Source of the DNA: Pelargonium tetragonum
Lineage: Eukaryota; Streptophyta; Magnoliopsida; Geraniales; Geraniaceae
Assembly: GCA_036897445.1 (NCBI GenBank)
Contig: JAYMTL010000089.1
Location: 1-64,000 of the forward strand
Direction: 5' to 3'
DNA: 64,000 nt
Positions within the stretch are counted from its first letter, which is position 1. Every line of letters begins with the position of its first letter. The position numbers and the translations under genes are program-made. The notes beneath the pieces were generated by a model. The model searched no databases. It had not been told where the DNA came from and worked only from the letters and a program-made list of their open reading frames with translations. Positions 28,051 to 42,632 of the stretch are shown here, piece by piece.

Positions 28051-28711
28051 AAAATGAAAAAGAGGGTGTCCGCCTTTTTAACTTGTTAGCACTCCTCGGA
28101 TTCCGCAAAAGTAAATAGAATATAAGATCAATATCCTATATCTGTGCGATTACTCTTTTATGTACGGTAAAGAAGGTAGAAATCAGAAAAGAAAAGTGCG
28201 TGGTGAAATTTAGACGACTCGCAGATATCAGATAGGCTTATTACTCTGTATATTTTGCAGTACCCCCCCGCCTGGGGAGGTTCTAGTTGATAGTCTTGCT
28301 TTTCTTATTTATATGTATTTCAATGACTGGTGGCTTTTAATTCTTAAAAGAGAATAAATATTGTTTAATAAGGGGGTTTACTGCTCAATTTATAGGACTT
28401 ATCTATCTTGACGAAAGGATAATACCTTAGTGGCTCATAAAATAGTAATATTGAAGGGTAAGCACAATTTAAAACACCTAAAATGAAAAATTAGCTCTAG
28501 CGCGACTCCGTATCTGACAAAGTACTCAAACACAGCCCCTTAAAAGAGCTCCTGGTAAAAGGGAACTGCAGTTATATTGCAATTAAAAGTCTTTTACATA
28601 CAAAGTAGTAACTAGCAGTACCCCATGTATCCCAAGATTTAGAATTAAAATAAGTATCCTCGGGATTTCATTTACTAAGACTTAGATTTTTTGAGTGAGT
28701 CTATGATATTT

Positions 28712-28729
28712 CAAAAACCACAAAAACCA
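28712..28729. repeat. Exact 2 x 9-base tandem duplication
   Basis: CAAAAACCA occurs twice head to tail without mismatch. Confidence 0.8.
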
Positions 28730-30876
28730 TATATGAAAAATGTTAGTCAAGAAACTTCCGTGAAATACGTACTTAGGTGAAGTTTGGGTTTTTGAAAAAG
28801 TTTCTAAATTCCTTTAAGAGAGGTCGTATAAAGTCAAAGTAATTCCTTAGGTTGCTTAAAAGTACTCTTTATAGAAAAGGATATCTGAAAGCTGTTAGTA
28901 TCTGGTTAAAGGAATGCTCCAGTAAGAAGCCACGCTTTTCATAAGGTAATGGAAATATCCGCTTTGTGTGCCCTTTCTGGATTGACACCCCTAAAGGTTT
29001 CTATTAATTCTTTCGTTTATCCTTTTTGAGTCTCAAAGCAAGCTCCTATTTGTATAATTTTAAAATCCCTTGAAGCTAGGTTTTTCTGTGTCTCATAACA
29101 GGAGTTTGTAAAAACAAACACGTATCCCGTCCTTTTTGTACTGCCCTAGATAAAAGACATTCTAGATAAGAACTTTAAGGTTCCGGACTCTTTTCTAGGC
29201 ATTAAAACTTTTGTAAGCCAAACCCTTATTACCCATAAGCCTTTTCCAAATTTGGGGTTTTTTTACGGGTTGTAATTTACTAAAAACCGGGGGAATACTT
29301 TTAGTAGAGAATAGAGCCTTACTAGGATCCTACTATTAATAGATTAAAGGTTTGTCTATTAATAAGTTTTTAGTATCCTATAAATATAAAATATAAAGCA
29401 AGCCAATAAAACTAGAGTCTTTTGAGTAAAAAAACTAATGAAGTTTCTTGAAAGGGACGGAACCTGCAGCATAAGTTAAGGATAGGAGTTCATTTTTTGT
29501 ATAATATTACCGGACTAAAACCTTTTTTGACTAACCCTACGAAATTGACTTAAATGGGGCTTGAGGAGGGGAACTCCCTTACAAGCAAGGAGAAATACTC
29601 GCTTGAACTCCGGCGTTTTACCCTTTTTGGGGCATATACCGACCGACCCTGTATCGACTTCAAGCCTTTGCTAAACGGATTTTAATAGAACACTTCCGAC
29701 TAAGCACAACAAATTTGAAAATTTCAGGTTATATCTGAGCGCTACCAAGGAAGGGATTCCTTTTCTGATCTATAACAACTTGCAGGAAGGTAGAATAAAA
29801 TTCTCTAAAATTCCTGTGCACACGATTTTGTATTCTTTTTTTAGGTATAGCGTCAAAAGGAACCCCATTAGAAATCCATTGTTGAATTTTTTATGTAGTA
29901 GTAAAGTCAACTTATTTGAGAGTAAGGTACATACAGGTTCCATTCAGCACGCAGGCATAGTACAAAATTTCGTTGGTTAAAGTCCTACTTAATAGAAAAG
30001 GCAACTGGAATTCCCCTAGCTCGAGAGTACAATAAGAGTTATGTGATTGAAGGGCTAAGGTTTAAGATGACATTTCTTCTAAAAACTGTAACAAGTTAAA
30101 ACTTAAGACTTTGGACTCTGTATTACATAATAGGTCTAAGGGTCCTGTTAATCACAAAAAAAAGGTAGAATACTTCTCTACTATACTAAATTCTTGGAGA
30201 TATTAAATTCCCTCGAGTTTCTGGAGCATAAGAGGTTATTTGCCCGCTTTTTTATCATAAAAGGGTACCTTACACTAGCACTCTTTTTTAACAGTAAAAA
30301 ATTTTTAATTATGACAGGCTTTGAGCTTTGTATCAAAAATTGACTTTGACTTTTTGGTGTTACCCTATATAAACGAGCTCTTTTGCTACTGTGATTAAGA
30401 TACTCATTTCGAGATTGGGGGAGTTCTAAAGCAAGGTTATCCTACGACAAAAACGAGTTTTAAATATATGTATAAGGACAATAAAACTGCGGGCTCTTGC
30501 TATACCTGGGGTTTTTGACTTTAAGGATTTCCTAAAAAAGCATTGATATCAGGATCCTGATAGGGATAATACGCGACGTCGGGTTTGGGAATAAATGTTT
30601 AGTAGAAGGTGGGATTTATAAGTAAAAAGGACCTAAAAAAGGAATTTTGCGGGAAGCGCTTTCACCGAGATCTTTTAGAAAGTAACAAAGGGCTCCCAGT
30701 TCCACAGCACCAATTGTTAGAGTTTACTCCTTCTAAGAGGGGTTGCTCATTTGTTTATAAATATTGTATTATTCCAGATAAAGTACCTACAGGAGCGCCT
30801 CATAATCACTTAGATAGAAGAAAGACTCCCTATACCCTGTATATTCTAGTATATGCTATATTAGCAAAACGAATTG

Positions 30877-30949
30877 TAGAAAAAATTCGGCGGTAGAGCA
30901 TGGTAATTTAATAAAGGAACCGCAAGGGTTCAAGCCGGCTTGGGTACAA
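30877..30949 (+). other. tRNA-like sequence (weak)
   Basis: GGCGGTAGAGC at 30890-30900 is a near-consensus 3' half of a tRNA D-arm. The bases before it differ from the usual A-box mostly by G-to-A or C-to-T changes. GGGTTCAAGCC at 30927 sits where the T-loop should be, giving a canonical length of about 73 bases. Four of seven acceptor pairs form, but only two or three T-stem pairs form and the anticodon stem is poor. This fits a decayed tRNA or tRNA-derived element rather than a working gene. Chance cannot be excluded. Confidence 0.25.
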
Positions 30950-33900
30950 GGAAAGAGAAACCCTTGATTGCTCAAAAAGTTATAAGACAGAGTCCTAGTA
31001 AGTACGGCTTTATAGTACCCTCACACCTCAGACCTGACTAATACCCCAGGTATGGATTGCTACAAAGATAACAAAATCCAAAACAAGTAACTTTAAAATA
31101 GAGGCTAAAAGCTTAGTAGAGTTCTCATATAAGACAATCAAATTCCCCACTATATATCAAAACTCTTTTTTTTGTGCAAAGCTTTCAGTAGTTCTAGTTT
31201 TTAGCAAGAATTCCTTTTATGAGCCAAAACAAAAGCTCTTTCTTACAACGCGCTCTCTAAGACTCAAGTTTAAAACGGGAAATACAGATAATTATAATTA
31301 TAACTGTAAACAAACTTTAAATGGGCTTTTATTGTGAAAGGCCATACTCTTTTTTCTGATTTAGAAAGCCCCCTCTTGAGTAAGAATAAACTTCAAAAAC
31401 TGTCTATAACTATGGGCCCCCTTTTCACTTTTAAGCAATATTGGGCACTGCTTCCGTAATTGTTAATATGAGTAGCCCGTCTTAAGTTTCTACTAATATA
31501 GGGGAGCTGCTACTTACAAGAGCAAGAGTGTCTACGGCGGCTATATAAGGACCTTTTTGGTACATTGAAGCCCTAACCTTCAAAAATCTTGACTAGAAAA
31601 ATTTTATCAAATAAAAGCGGAATCCTGGGCACTCATGATAACTAATGACTTATGAACTACTCTAGTTTCTCACGAAAGCTTTCCGGAATTCCGTGCGTCT
31701 CCTAATTTATCTTCTATAGAGTTATACAAGGCTGTATTAGAAACTTCTACTTTTGCTTCCAAAAGCAAGCTTGGTGTAAGAGATATTTTAGTCTTTTTGT
31801 GCTTACTAAAACTCTTTCCTAAATAAACTGTGTGATCTTGGATAAAATAGGTTTGTTGTACTTAGGCGGGGCTCTTGTAGTATTTTGAAATTATTGTTCT
31901 AGGAACCTTTTACTTTGATGTGACATGAAACGCGAAAATCCCTTAACCGATAAATCAGACTCCTGCTTACAAGATAGGGCTTAGGAGTTGTTATACCTTG
32001 AAAAAATTCGGCAATCTGAGAGAAATACAAGAATATTTTCTAAATTTGAAGTTTGATATGAAGCTACTACACCCTTTCCAAAGCGGGTTCTTGTCGGATT
32101 TGAAGAGTATATGGAGTCTTAGTAAGAAAATAGTAATCCCAACTTGAGTCTAGGCAACCCTTTATTCTAAAAGTCTTGCAGAAATTCCTAGTATCCTTAG
32201 TTTTTAGATAACACAGCGGATACTTTTTACAATTATTGTAGTGAAGAGTCTTTAAATTCACTAGGACTTACTAAAAACCTTGTGCGTTGAATCTCAATAT
32301 TTGAGAGTTTGTTTACAGTTGGAGGGGCGCCACACTCTATATTCTTTACATACAAAGGGAGGTACTCGGTAAACTCTAAGAGTATCTTCCCTGGGTCTAT
32401 TAGCAAATTTAAGGGCTTCTTTTAAATCAAGGCTACACGGCTGTTTCCTATAATTTCTACTTGCAGTTTGTTTCGGGATGGCCGTAAAGGGCCTCCCTTT
32501 AATACCTAGGATTACTTACTCAAAGCATTAGAGTTTAAGGGCAAATAGGTAAAGTCCTTGAAGGTTTCTCTAGGCGATAGCAAATCGAATATGTTATATT
32601 AGTTACTTTAGAACACCTTATGTCCTGATTTTTAGAGAGGGCTCCTAAAAACTCTTAAAAAATCTCTAGTAAGTAACAGGTTTTATAATAAATAGCACAA
32701 AGTAGACGCAGTTGAAAGTTTCGTTTGTAAATACTCACAAGATATATTACAAGTTTTCAAAACCTGTATGGCTAGGGGGATATAATTCTTAGGGTATACT
32801 ATACTTAATTTAAAAGGGAGGGAGTTTCTCTCTGTCAAAAAGAATAAAAAAACTCCGTAACGCAGTATACACTTTTTGTAGTAGGTAGGTCTTATAAGTT
32901 TATAAAGAAAGTACTTTGTCCTAAAACCCCGGATTTCCTTATATTGACGTGGACCCGCGAAATACTCTAGTGCTTTACCCTTTTTACAGTGTATAGAGAA
33001 CCCTTTCATTATTTACACCTTGCAAAACTCCAGCTATCCCCTTTTATTTTGATTAGCAAAGTTCAGGAATACAACCAACTTCTATTTATTATTAGGCTGC
33101 TTTATTTAACAAGCCAAATTCCCTTTTATTTCATCGAGTTTAGGCCCTATTAACCTGGACATCCCTAGAAAATTAGAGCATTCTATTCATTTACACTGTT
33201 GTTCCAACTTAACTTTACAAGAGACAATACTTTACTTTTGTTTCATTTTAATACAGGGTCCCTGATCTGGCTCAAAAAGCAGAGCAATCCCGTGGAATAA
33301 TAAGATAGGAGCTTAACTACAATCCCATATGAAGGCAAGAAAATGAGTCAAAGGCCCATATTTCAGAAAGTCTTATCCTTACAGAAGGAAGATAAAGTAA
33401 TCTAACACTCGAGCTATATACCCGTCAACTCTGAATACATTACTCAAGGGTTTCCCGGTATAAATTTTGTATCATAAAATCTATAAAAAGCCCAAGATCA
33501 AGCCAAGACAGTAAAGAATCCCGAAAAACTCTCGGTGTCCTAGTAAGAGCTTTCACTTTACAGGGACAAGGGTAACATTTAATCAGAATTACAAGTATAG
33601 GGTTCATGAACCGATTTATCACTTATCGGGATCCCCAGAGGCATAGGCCCCTAAATTAGTTACTCGTTATCTAAGCGTGTTTAACTTATTGAGTCAAGAT
33701 CCTAACTACTTTATTTCTAAGTCATACATTTGAAAGAAACAAGAACTGTGTCAAAAGCACTTTTGTATAATTTAAATAAAGAGTCAAAAAAATAGCACAG
33801 CCATAAAAGTCTTCTGCGTTATAGCGTACGAAAAAGGGCCAATAGGTTTTCCCTTGCTGCTTTTTTAAGCCCTTATTATCATGAACCTTTGTGATAAGGA

Positions 33901-36900
33901 GAGCCCCCTAGTAAGACTTAAGTAATATACGAGGAATTGGGATAACAAGACCCATAAAATAGAGTATTAAGGAGCGGAGTGAGGAGAGAAAAGAGAATCC
34001 AAAGGAATACACCCTATAAACTTCTTGCGTAAGACCCGTATAAAGAACCCCTACAAGATAAATCTTGCCTAAGATTTTTAAGGATAGCTTCAGAAGTCAA
34101 ATACTTGTAAATTGATATTAATTTAAGATTGCTAGGACATACTCTTGAAAAAAAGCAAGCCCTAAGCCTTAGGATTGCCTCGGCTATGTTATTATCGGGA
34201 AGTTGAATATTTACTACTTTTCTAATTGTAAATTGAGGAGATCTAACTTAAGTACATATAACTAAAAAGGGGTTTGAAGATATAGCATACCCACTGTATA
34301 AAGAGCAATCCAATGCATCCAAAATTATGACTCAATCTCACAAAAGGAAGTTATCCCGTAGAAGAAGGAGCTGCATTCGTATTCATCAATAAAAGTTTCT
34401 AAACCTCAGAAGATACAAAAGAGCGGAATAAATATATAACTTGAAATAGAAAGTCTCTACCTATTAAGAAAAGTACGTGCTTTTACGGAACAAAAAAGGG
34501 TAAAGTTCTCTAACTACAAACACTACCTTGACTTGGTGGCTTATTTGCTATGCTAAATACTTTACTCCTTTTTCTTTTTATGGGGCGCCTGGCGCTAGAA
34601 CTCCTAACTAGATAAAAATCTCAAGGTAGTCTACAAAATTCCCTAGTGTAGTTTGAATATTGGCGGCAAAGCATAGGACTAAGTTCCAGCTACAAAGCAT
34701 TTTCTTTTCCTGCCTTATTGTGTGAGCCGAGAAGTACTCATTAAATCAGAGAATTGGATACCTCTATTTTGTATAATAGGGGTTACTCCCATCGAGAAGA
34801 GCAAACGTATAATCAAATTTTTGATAATACATAAAATTACAAAGTAAAGGGTCTATTAAAAAACGCCTACCATATTTACACGTTATACCGAACTCTAACA
34901 TTAGTTACTCAGGATAATAGTAATAGAAAGTAGGGTTTATAGAAGGGCTGAAATCAGAAGTTTCTTCTATCTCAGCAATTTCTGAAAAGTTTATTCTCTT
35001 GTACTTCAAAACCTAACTCTGAGAATGCTAAAAGCAAGGGTTATCTTATTATTGACTCAATAAAAAAACTAGAAGTTTCTGGACTTGCTTCCAAAAAGAG
35101 TAGGACAATCTCTTACCATTGTACAAATTGGGTACCACATAAACAAGATTTAGAGCACCCCTTGAATAAAGTATAAGCTTCAATTTCTGATATTGGTTAT
35201 GTGAAAGTAAGTCGATAGCGCAACAGGTGTGGACTTGGTAAGGCTTACTCGCATATATTAAGGTTAATTGAACATAACCCGCTTCCAGATTAAGGTATCC
35301 TAAAGATTTCAACCAAGAGTATTGAAAGCAAACGGTACCCCTGTAGTACTTTAGAAAAGATTTAGCGGGGGTCTATTTCAAATATTTATTTACCTTTTCC
35401 ATACGAGGGTAAGAAACCAAAAACTTTTTAGTTTTATACCTAAGTTCTGGACTTAGATCCCACTTTATATAGAATACACGGATTTTTTACGCCTGTGCTA
35501 TTTGCGTTTAGTTTCTATAACTTTTGTGCTTTTGTGGGAAAAGCTTCATTTTTAAGGGTTAATCCTGTACTTTCGAGCACAGCCTATATTCTTTAAATTG
35601 ATTTACCCAACGGGATACCCTTTGTACTTTATTCAAATGAAACCTAAGCTACAAGGTCTAAGTCGTTTAAATTCACTGTCTCCTCTTTTGAAAACCCTTA
35701 TTTTAGTAAGTTCTTGCGAAATTCATAATAAAAGGGAGGGTGTAAAAACAAAGTCTTTTTTGGGGAAGTGGAAAGCTCAACTGGGAGTCACTTTATCCTG
35801 AGTAGAAGGCCTCTCTAGAAATTTTTCTTTTATAGTAGGACTCGCACGGGTTTTTCCCGGGTACGGGCTCTGTGTTTTCAGAAAGATTTTTTCAGAATTT
35901 TCTTATTACTTTCTCGAACCGAGTTCAGACTTATCTGATTCTGATTAATTTGTGTAGTGCTTAGAGACCTCAAGGAGCTTTTCGACTATGAAATTAGGCC
36001 TAAAAAGGGTTTCCTAATTAGTCTAAATTTAATTACTTCTTGTACGATCCCTATCCATTTAAATTGGGGAGTAAAGCTTAAACCGGATTTATACTCCTAG
36101 AATTCCTAAGTCTTTCCCATTTATAGCACAAAATTTTAATGACTCAGCTTTTCGCAGGACTTTTTAAAGAGAGTCATTTTACATTTTAAGCTCTTACACA
36201 ATAACCAGAATAACATAGATATTTTAGTTCCATAGAATTCACCAAACTTTTCTACTTTCTCCGACAGAAAAGTGGTAGATCCTATAACGATAAATATACT
36301 CAAAAAAGCATGCAATTTGCAAGGTTATACCCATTTTTCAGAAAAGTAATTCGCAGATGTATCCTGGCTAGCACCAATTATCCTTGGTTTACGAATTCTC
36401 TTCCCTGGATCTTGTTCTGTAGAATTTCATCAATTAAATAATTCCCTAACCCTAAATTTTTATAACCACTCTCTAAATTTGAATCCTGCCTGCTCGTAAG
36501 AACCCTATTTGTCCTACCCCACCCTCATACACATTTATAAGAGTCTGACCTTAAGCGTGCTATTATTATAATATATGGGAAATTTCCCGGCACTGTATTC
36601 TTTGAAATATTTGGCAAGAACCCCGTGGTAGTACAAAATAGAAACTAAAAGGATCCCGGAATCTTTTTTTTAACCTTTTGTTTGTTAGGGGTCCTAGGCA
36701 GTTTGCTTTAAGGAAGATTTTGACCATTCAAAGAAAGAGAGATAAGTCTTTATTTATCTATATACTATATAAGCGATTTTTGCATTGACGGAGTTCTAGA
36801 AGTGGAAGAAGGGGCCCTTATAAGCAGGGCTGCTGCTAAGTTAAGAGGTTCTACGAATTCAAGAAAGAGTTTCCAAAAAGAACCAAGTATAGGTTTTTAG

Positions 36901-37620
36901 AAAAGTTTAGTACGAGTCTCTTGGATATTTCCTTTTTATCGCCTAATGTATATAAGTGATAGGATGAGTATAGATAGGGTTTCTTTGCGGATACTTATAA
37001 TGGAAAGGTAGATTTATGGATTTCTTAGTTTTTATAAGTGGGATTTGAACTCGTGTAGTCGATCTATTGTAGCTTTGGAGTTACTGTATTCTATTCTAAG
37101 GTGTTTTAGGGCTTAGGATTCTTCCCTGTTGTAGCTTTACTGTACCTAGTCCAGTATTCCCTATATACATTTTATTATAATGTATCTAATCTATATTCAG
37201 CTTTTAGTTGTTGGAAAATGAAGTAGTTGCTCCTTTGTTTCCAATGGGGCTCTATCCTATAAGAACAGGGAAGAAGAGGAATCCCCCTTAGAAAACCAAC
37301 TGATTAATTACATTACCTATTACCACTATACATTTTTGAATCTATTTCATTACTAACTACTAAGTAATTAATAGAATACTTATACACTTTAATTTAATAA
37401 CCAGTAATATAACAAATATCTAAAGGACGAATATACTTGCTAACAAGCGCTAGAGAAATAGGTAAGTTAGGGGAGTACTAACAAGAAGAAGGCTAAACAG
37501 TTATAGCCTTAGCTCCCCATAATAAAAAGTATAGCTATGATATAGATATAGAGGGCTGGCCCATACAATAAAACAAGCCCGATACATTAAAGTCTTGAAT
37601 AGGGGGCCGGTCTAGGAAGT
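36901..37620 (+). mobile_element. Decayed coding trace, probable transposon fossil
   Basis: The texture changes here: fewer G-run/C-run words, more TA-rich triplets, and G-rich skew at the left (33 G against 9 C in 36961-37080). From about 37090 to 37600 one plus-strand frame has protein-like composition. It is interrupted by roughly fifteen stops, nearly all TAA or TAG, the pattern RIP leaves in a glutamine-containing coding strand. I cannot identify the family, and no terminal repeats are visible. It is clearly broken and old. The alternative is AT-rich noncoding DNA that merely resembles a decayed frame. Confidence 0.35.
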
Positions 37621-39232
37621 TTCTGGGAATACTAAGCAACCCCTTGACTTTGAAACATAAAGATCTTGTTTTCCAATTGATTTGTATCTCAATTATTGAA
37701 ATTTATACAATAAAAAGGGGTAATAAACCCAAGAATATGTTTGTCTACAAGGTATTCGGAAGTTATCAAGCTTATAATCTTTTCTTTCGGGGAGTCCTTA
37801 AAATGGAGTTTCTTTATCCCGGCTTGTATTCCTGGGCTTCCCTTTATTAACTATTATGGATTACTTTATATCCTATTTTTCTTTTCTTAAGCTCCATCAA
37901 TATTATATAAATTTTATAAAAATCTAAAGATAAAAGAAAGATCCCCTCTTGAGTAAGTTATGCCCAACCAAGAAATTCTTACTATTCCTTAATGCATCGG
38001 GTTGTTGTAATATAAACTGGCTAAAGTTCAAAAAGGTTTGACTTTCTAAATTTGTTCATTTAGTTATCGAGGACGGTATCCATACTCTAAATTAAACTTC
38101 TTTTAACCGGTTCTATCTCTTTCTTGAAAGTTTTTTTGAGATAACAGCTTATATTATAACTACTTTATGCTAAAGTACTCTTCAAGCAGCACTGGGTTTT
38201 TATAAGCCAAATACTTTTTAAAGATGTAGGAACCCCTGTTTAGCAACTGCAAGATAATAGGGATGAATTCAACAAATTGAACATAAGCTTTGATAAGACA
38301 AGGTCTTACAAGATTCTTTAATAATTTTTTATATAACTTTATATAAATATAACATAATGCATAAAAAATTCCCCTTAAAACCTAAGTAAAATCATCCTTA
38401 GACCTATAGTAATACTCTTGACATAAAAATTTTTATAAGTAGGCTTGGAAATTTCCCGAGTTCGAAACATATTTAGAATAACTTCTTTTCTACCGGCTTA
38501 ATAAATTAGGTGTGCTTATATACGAAAAAGCTTTTGGAGGCATAGAGGGGTCATCTAAAACAAAGAGGCTTCTTTTACAAGGGTACCCCGCTAGTGATAT
38601 ACCCCTTAATTAAAAGACAGGGTTTTGGTGGATAACTTAATCACTTAGATAGAAATTTCTTGTTATAACCTCTCTCCGTGGGATTCCTACTAAAAAAAGG
38701 GCTTTTTAGGGTTGAGAGGTCTATCCAGTATTCTAAAAAGAAGCGTTAATATAAGGGACCTCGAGCACTCCTGAAAGGATTTAAATCCCAGTATATTGTA
38801 ATTGTAGTAAAGTTTGTACGTAAAAAGACTCAATCCTGGATCTCAATTTAACTAAGTTACCTTATAAGGGCTCACTAAAGTAACCTAATACTAATTATTA
38901 AAAAAAAGTAAATAATATAAGACTCACTGACTGATTTGCTAATGAAACCCATACTAAAAATTCTCAAAGAAAAAGAGGGGAGGTAACTCCTAACCTAAAA
39001 TGAATACTTTAAGTTAAGGGACCCTGCCTTAATTTCTTATTTTAATTATTTCTAACACGTTTCTTAGTCTTGCGTAAGTTAGAAGTCCCGCACCCTTGGG
39101 AGTAAAGATACAAAAGAAATTCCTTAAAGGTTCCGACGCTTGCTACTTTAAGCAATCGCGGAGTTGGAGCGTGCCTCTCTTATATATTTCATTCCTCAGC
39201 TTTATTATCTAGTATGGGGTCCAGAAAAAGCA

Positions 39233-39248
39233 ATTCTGTAATTCTGTA
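39233..39248. repeat. Exact 2 x 8-base tandem duplication
   Basis: ATTCTGTA occurs twice head to tail without mismatch. Confidence 0.75.
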
Positions 39249-42200
39249 TTAATCTCTAACTAGATTTTCTACAAAGTTAGGAGTCTATTAACAGCGGTTT
39301 GCTTAACCTGTTATTTTTAATGTTAGCACTCAACATTCTACCCACTCACTAAAAAAAAGTGGTTTGTATTAGAAAAATATTTAACAAGGAGATCCTCGAG
39401 ACTTTCGTATGATATAAAAGCCGAAGTACCCTAAATTTTCTTTCTGTATATAGTTGATACCCGCACTTTCTAAGAAAATACTCGGCAGTTTAGAATAAGA
39501 TTTAATAAAAAAAATTCTATAGAAATGTCTGGGGTCCCTTTATATTAGTTTTATCTCATATTTAACAAACAAGGTTAAGAGTTTCTATCTAGTTTAAGAA
39601 GTGAGTCCTTATTCCCCTATAGGACAAGTTATTTAACTCTACATATTTATAAGTATTTTCTAGGCAAAGGGGCTCCCTTAGAGCCGTTATTCCTGCCCAG
39701 TGCCTTGCTTTTTGAAATCAGTATCATCTTACAACGACTTTCCTCAGAGAGTTCCTGACTTTTATAAGACTTCCTCAACTACGGACACCTCAAAGGGGGC
39801 CCCTAGATTTTTCCTAGGATATAGCGTCCCTATAAGATAAGGACTACCAAGCAATTAATTGTAAAGAATTCCGGTCAACTTTCTCCTTGAGATACAAAAA
39901 GGGTTTCCAAATTTAGCACTTCTCCGCGTTTTGTTACACTTGTTTTAGCCTCTTAGAATGTAAAACTATAGTCCCTTTTAGGGGTTGTGATACAATTACA
40001 ATACAGACCGCCTCTTTTTTAGTTGATTACCTCCCTCAACGTATCGATCAAGAGTGAACTTAAAGTCTAAGTAGGGTTTTAACATAGTAGTAAGTAAGTT
40101 AAACAAAAGAAATTAGAGTCCTGCTGAGAAAGAAACCTAAGGTCTAACAAAAAAGTCCAGAAAAGCTTCGTAGGTGGGTTTCCCGTAATAACTGGTATGT
40201 AGAATTTCGAAAATAAAGGAATGCACAAAAGTAGCTCCCTACAAAACTTTGGCTTTCAACAAAAAGGAGTTGGTTAATTAATCTTTTTAAGCCCCCACTG
40301 CTAGATGGAAAACCCACATTTGCGGAGATTCCTGGATCCTATTTTTAATATATCTACAAAAGGCTTTACTTTTTCTGTATGTTATCCCATTAACTCTGAC
40401 ACTAAAAGCTGATCTTAAGGTACCCTTCCCACTGAGAATGTTTTATTTATTATCCTAACAAGGCTCCTAGATACAAGGTAAAATGCTTTTTATACCCTAA
40501 AAATGACTTTGATTTTACTTTTATCCTACGAAGCTTTTTTTCTAGTATGGGATCTCCGTGCTATACTTGTGTATCCTTTTTCAACTTCTTTTAAAGAAAA
40601 GAGGGGTCTCCTTTTGTAACGGGTGCCCTAATATATTAACTTACTCAAGCTCAAAGAAGGCATTCCTTTTCCCAGGCCAGTAAAAAGTGATGCAGTTTGA
40701 GAATATGGAACAAACTTTTTGATACTTGAGTCAGGGAGTTCTTGTAAGAGCTTTTTACTATACCGGACGAGCCTGTTTGGTATCTTTTACTTCAAAGAGG
40801 CCGAGCCTACGGGAGTATCCTAGAGCCAAAAAGGGCTTTTTTATACATTTAGAGAAAGAGAAAAAGCACTCTGCTGGAAAATACAAAAGCGGAATAGGAC
40901 AATTTAAACTAGAGTACCCCGTAAATGACTGTAAACCAACCCCTGTTTAAATAAAAAGAAAGGAGCGGCGATGCTCTCGAATCTCCCCGATATGAGTTCT
41001 TGCTCTAGGCAGTACATATATATATAAAGAAGAGTACCTTAAGTATGCTATAACCTCTCACTGTAAAGATTTACCCTTTTGATAGAACACAATACTTTTA
41101 AGAAACTACTAGAGCTGGAAGCCCCTACCCTAAATACTATGCTAAAAGTTATCGAACACTTGCACTTGACCCTAAAAGAAAGGCGGATCCATAAGAAATT
41201 TAGTTATAAGAAAGAACTTTACCAGGACGAGGGTGCAACCCCGGGACCCAAGTAAAATAGTTAACCCTGTTGTAAGCAAGAATCCTCATAATATATTTAG
41301 AATTCTGGCGCTAAAAAGATAGAGTACTCTTTTTTTAATCCTTTTACTTCAAGGCCCTCCAGATTAAAAAAATCTTATCTTTTCAAAGCTCCGTGCATTA
41401 GTTTAAGCAGCAAGAGCCCTCGGCGCCCTCCTATCGCTCTGGATTACAAAAGCTAGAACTATGCCTTTGCCAGATCTGGTTAGTAAACTTATATCACCCC
41501 TATTTATGCTTCCTATAACCACAGGCTCCAACTTGTTTAAAGGATTCCGCAAGAACTTGTTAGACATAACTACTCGTTTTAACATTCTGGCACAACAGCT
41601 AATAGAATTTGACTGGGTTATGATACATACGTTCAGCACTTTGTGTGACCCACTTGTATTAAAGAAACAGCCTCTGAAAGGGGTTAGAAAGTATATAAAT
41701 TGAAATTCAGTTCTTGAATCCAGGAGAAATACCCAATCATGTATTCATAAAAAGCGTTCTATGAAAATTCCTAACACGGATATTTGTAGACAGTGCAGTT
41801 CCAAAACATTAGTATAAAAAAGTTCACATTCAAGACACTTTCAACTTAATTTCTGTCAGAATACTCCATTGGGACTTGTATTAATGAAAACTCTATTCTT
41901 GGGAGTACTTGGGGGCTCCACCTCTAGAAATGTGTAAAAAACTTGTTATTAAAATTTCCTTGCTCAAGATATTCTAGGACTTTTAACTTCTTTATGGGTA
42001 TATCGGGTTGGGTTACCATAGTTACTAGTAAAAACTCAGGCAAAAAAAATAAGTAAAATTCCGTAAATCCAAATCTCGAACTTAACATTAGAGCTCAAGG
42101 AGAAAATCTTGTGTCTCCTTATATATGGGGCCTGTACAAATGCTATTTATATCAAAAAGTTTTGTGGCATCTTTTTTTTTTATTCTGTAAGACTAAACTT

Positions 42201-42632
42201 TTCCTAGTTAGTAAAGAATTCTTTTTTAGAAGCCTGGGGTAATAAAGCTCTTTCTCTACATTTACGGATTCATACATCTTGATAAAACTTACTCTGGAAA
42301 TAATAGAAAATACTTGTACGAAATTTGGACTTAAGTGAAATGAAATTGAACGCACTCTTACTCTTATAAGGGTCGTTGTCAGGCATACAAAATTATCTTT
42401 CTAGAGGCGCTCAAACTGGGTCCAAAGGAATTTTATACTTGATAAAGGAATCCCTTTGTATTGTATACTGTATACGCCCCCAAAAAGAACTAACTCCGGC
42501 TAGGTATCCTAAGATTTTGTTAAATTTCCTCAATAATAGACAGAAAAAGCGCAGTCTCTAGCTAGCAGAAGCTTCACAGTACAAAAATGACGGGTCCCTT
42601 CCGGAAAAACAGGACCGCTTTACTAAATTTGC

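Larger units (their letters stand above)
28051..36900. other. AT-rich gene-free background
   Basis: Same texture as the other background blocks, with no supported gene. The open frame at 30609-30896 (95 codons, plus strand) is lysine- and arginine-rich, shows no family motif and runs into a tRNA-like stretch. The 108-codon frame at 32683-33009 (minus strand) is also within chance length. A C-rich block at about 36440-36600 gives way to G-rich sequence after about 36640. A run of seven C sits near 28263, beside a GGGG that could pair with part of it. Confidence 0.55.

Noticed and set aside
30609-30896. 95-codon basic open frame on the plus strand
   Set aside because: Within chance length, no recognisable motif, and it runs into a tRNA-like stretch. 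Nothing supports translation.
32683-33009. 108-codon open frame on the minus strand
   Set aside because: Within chance length; composition and flanks are like the background, and no family is recognised.
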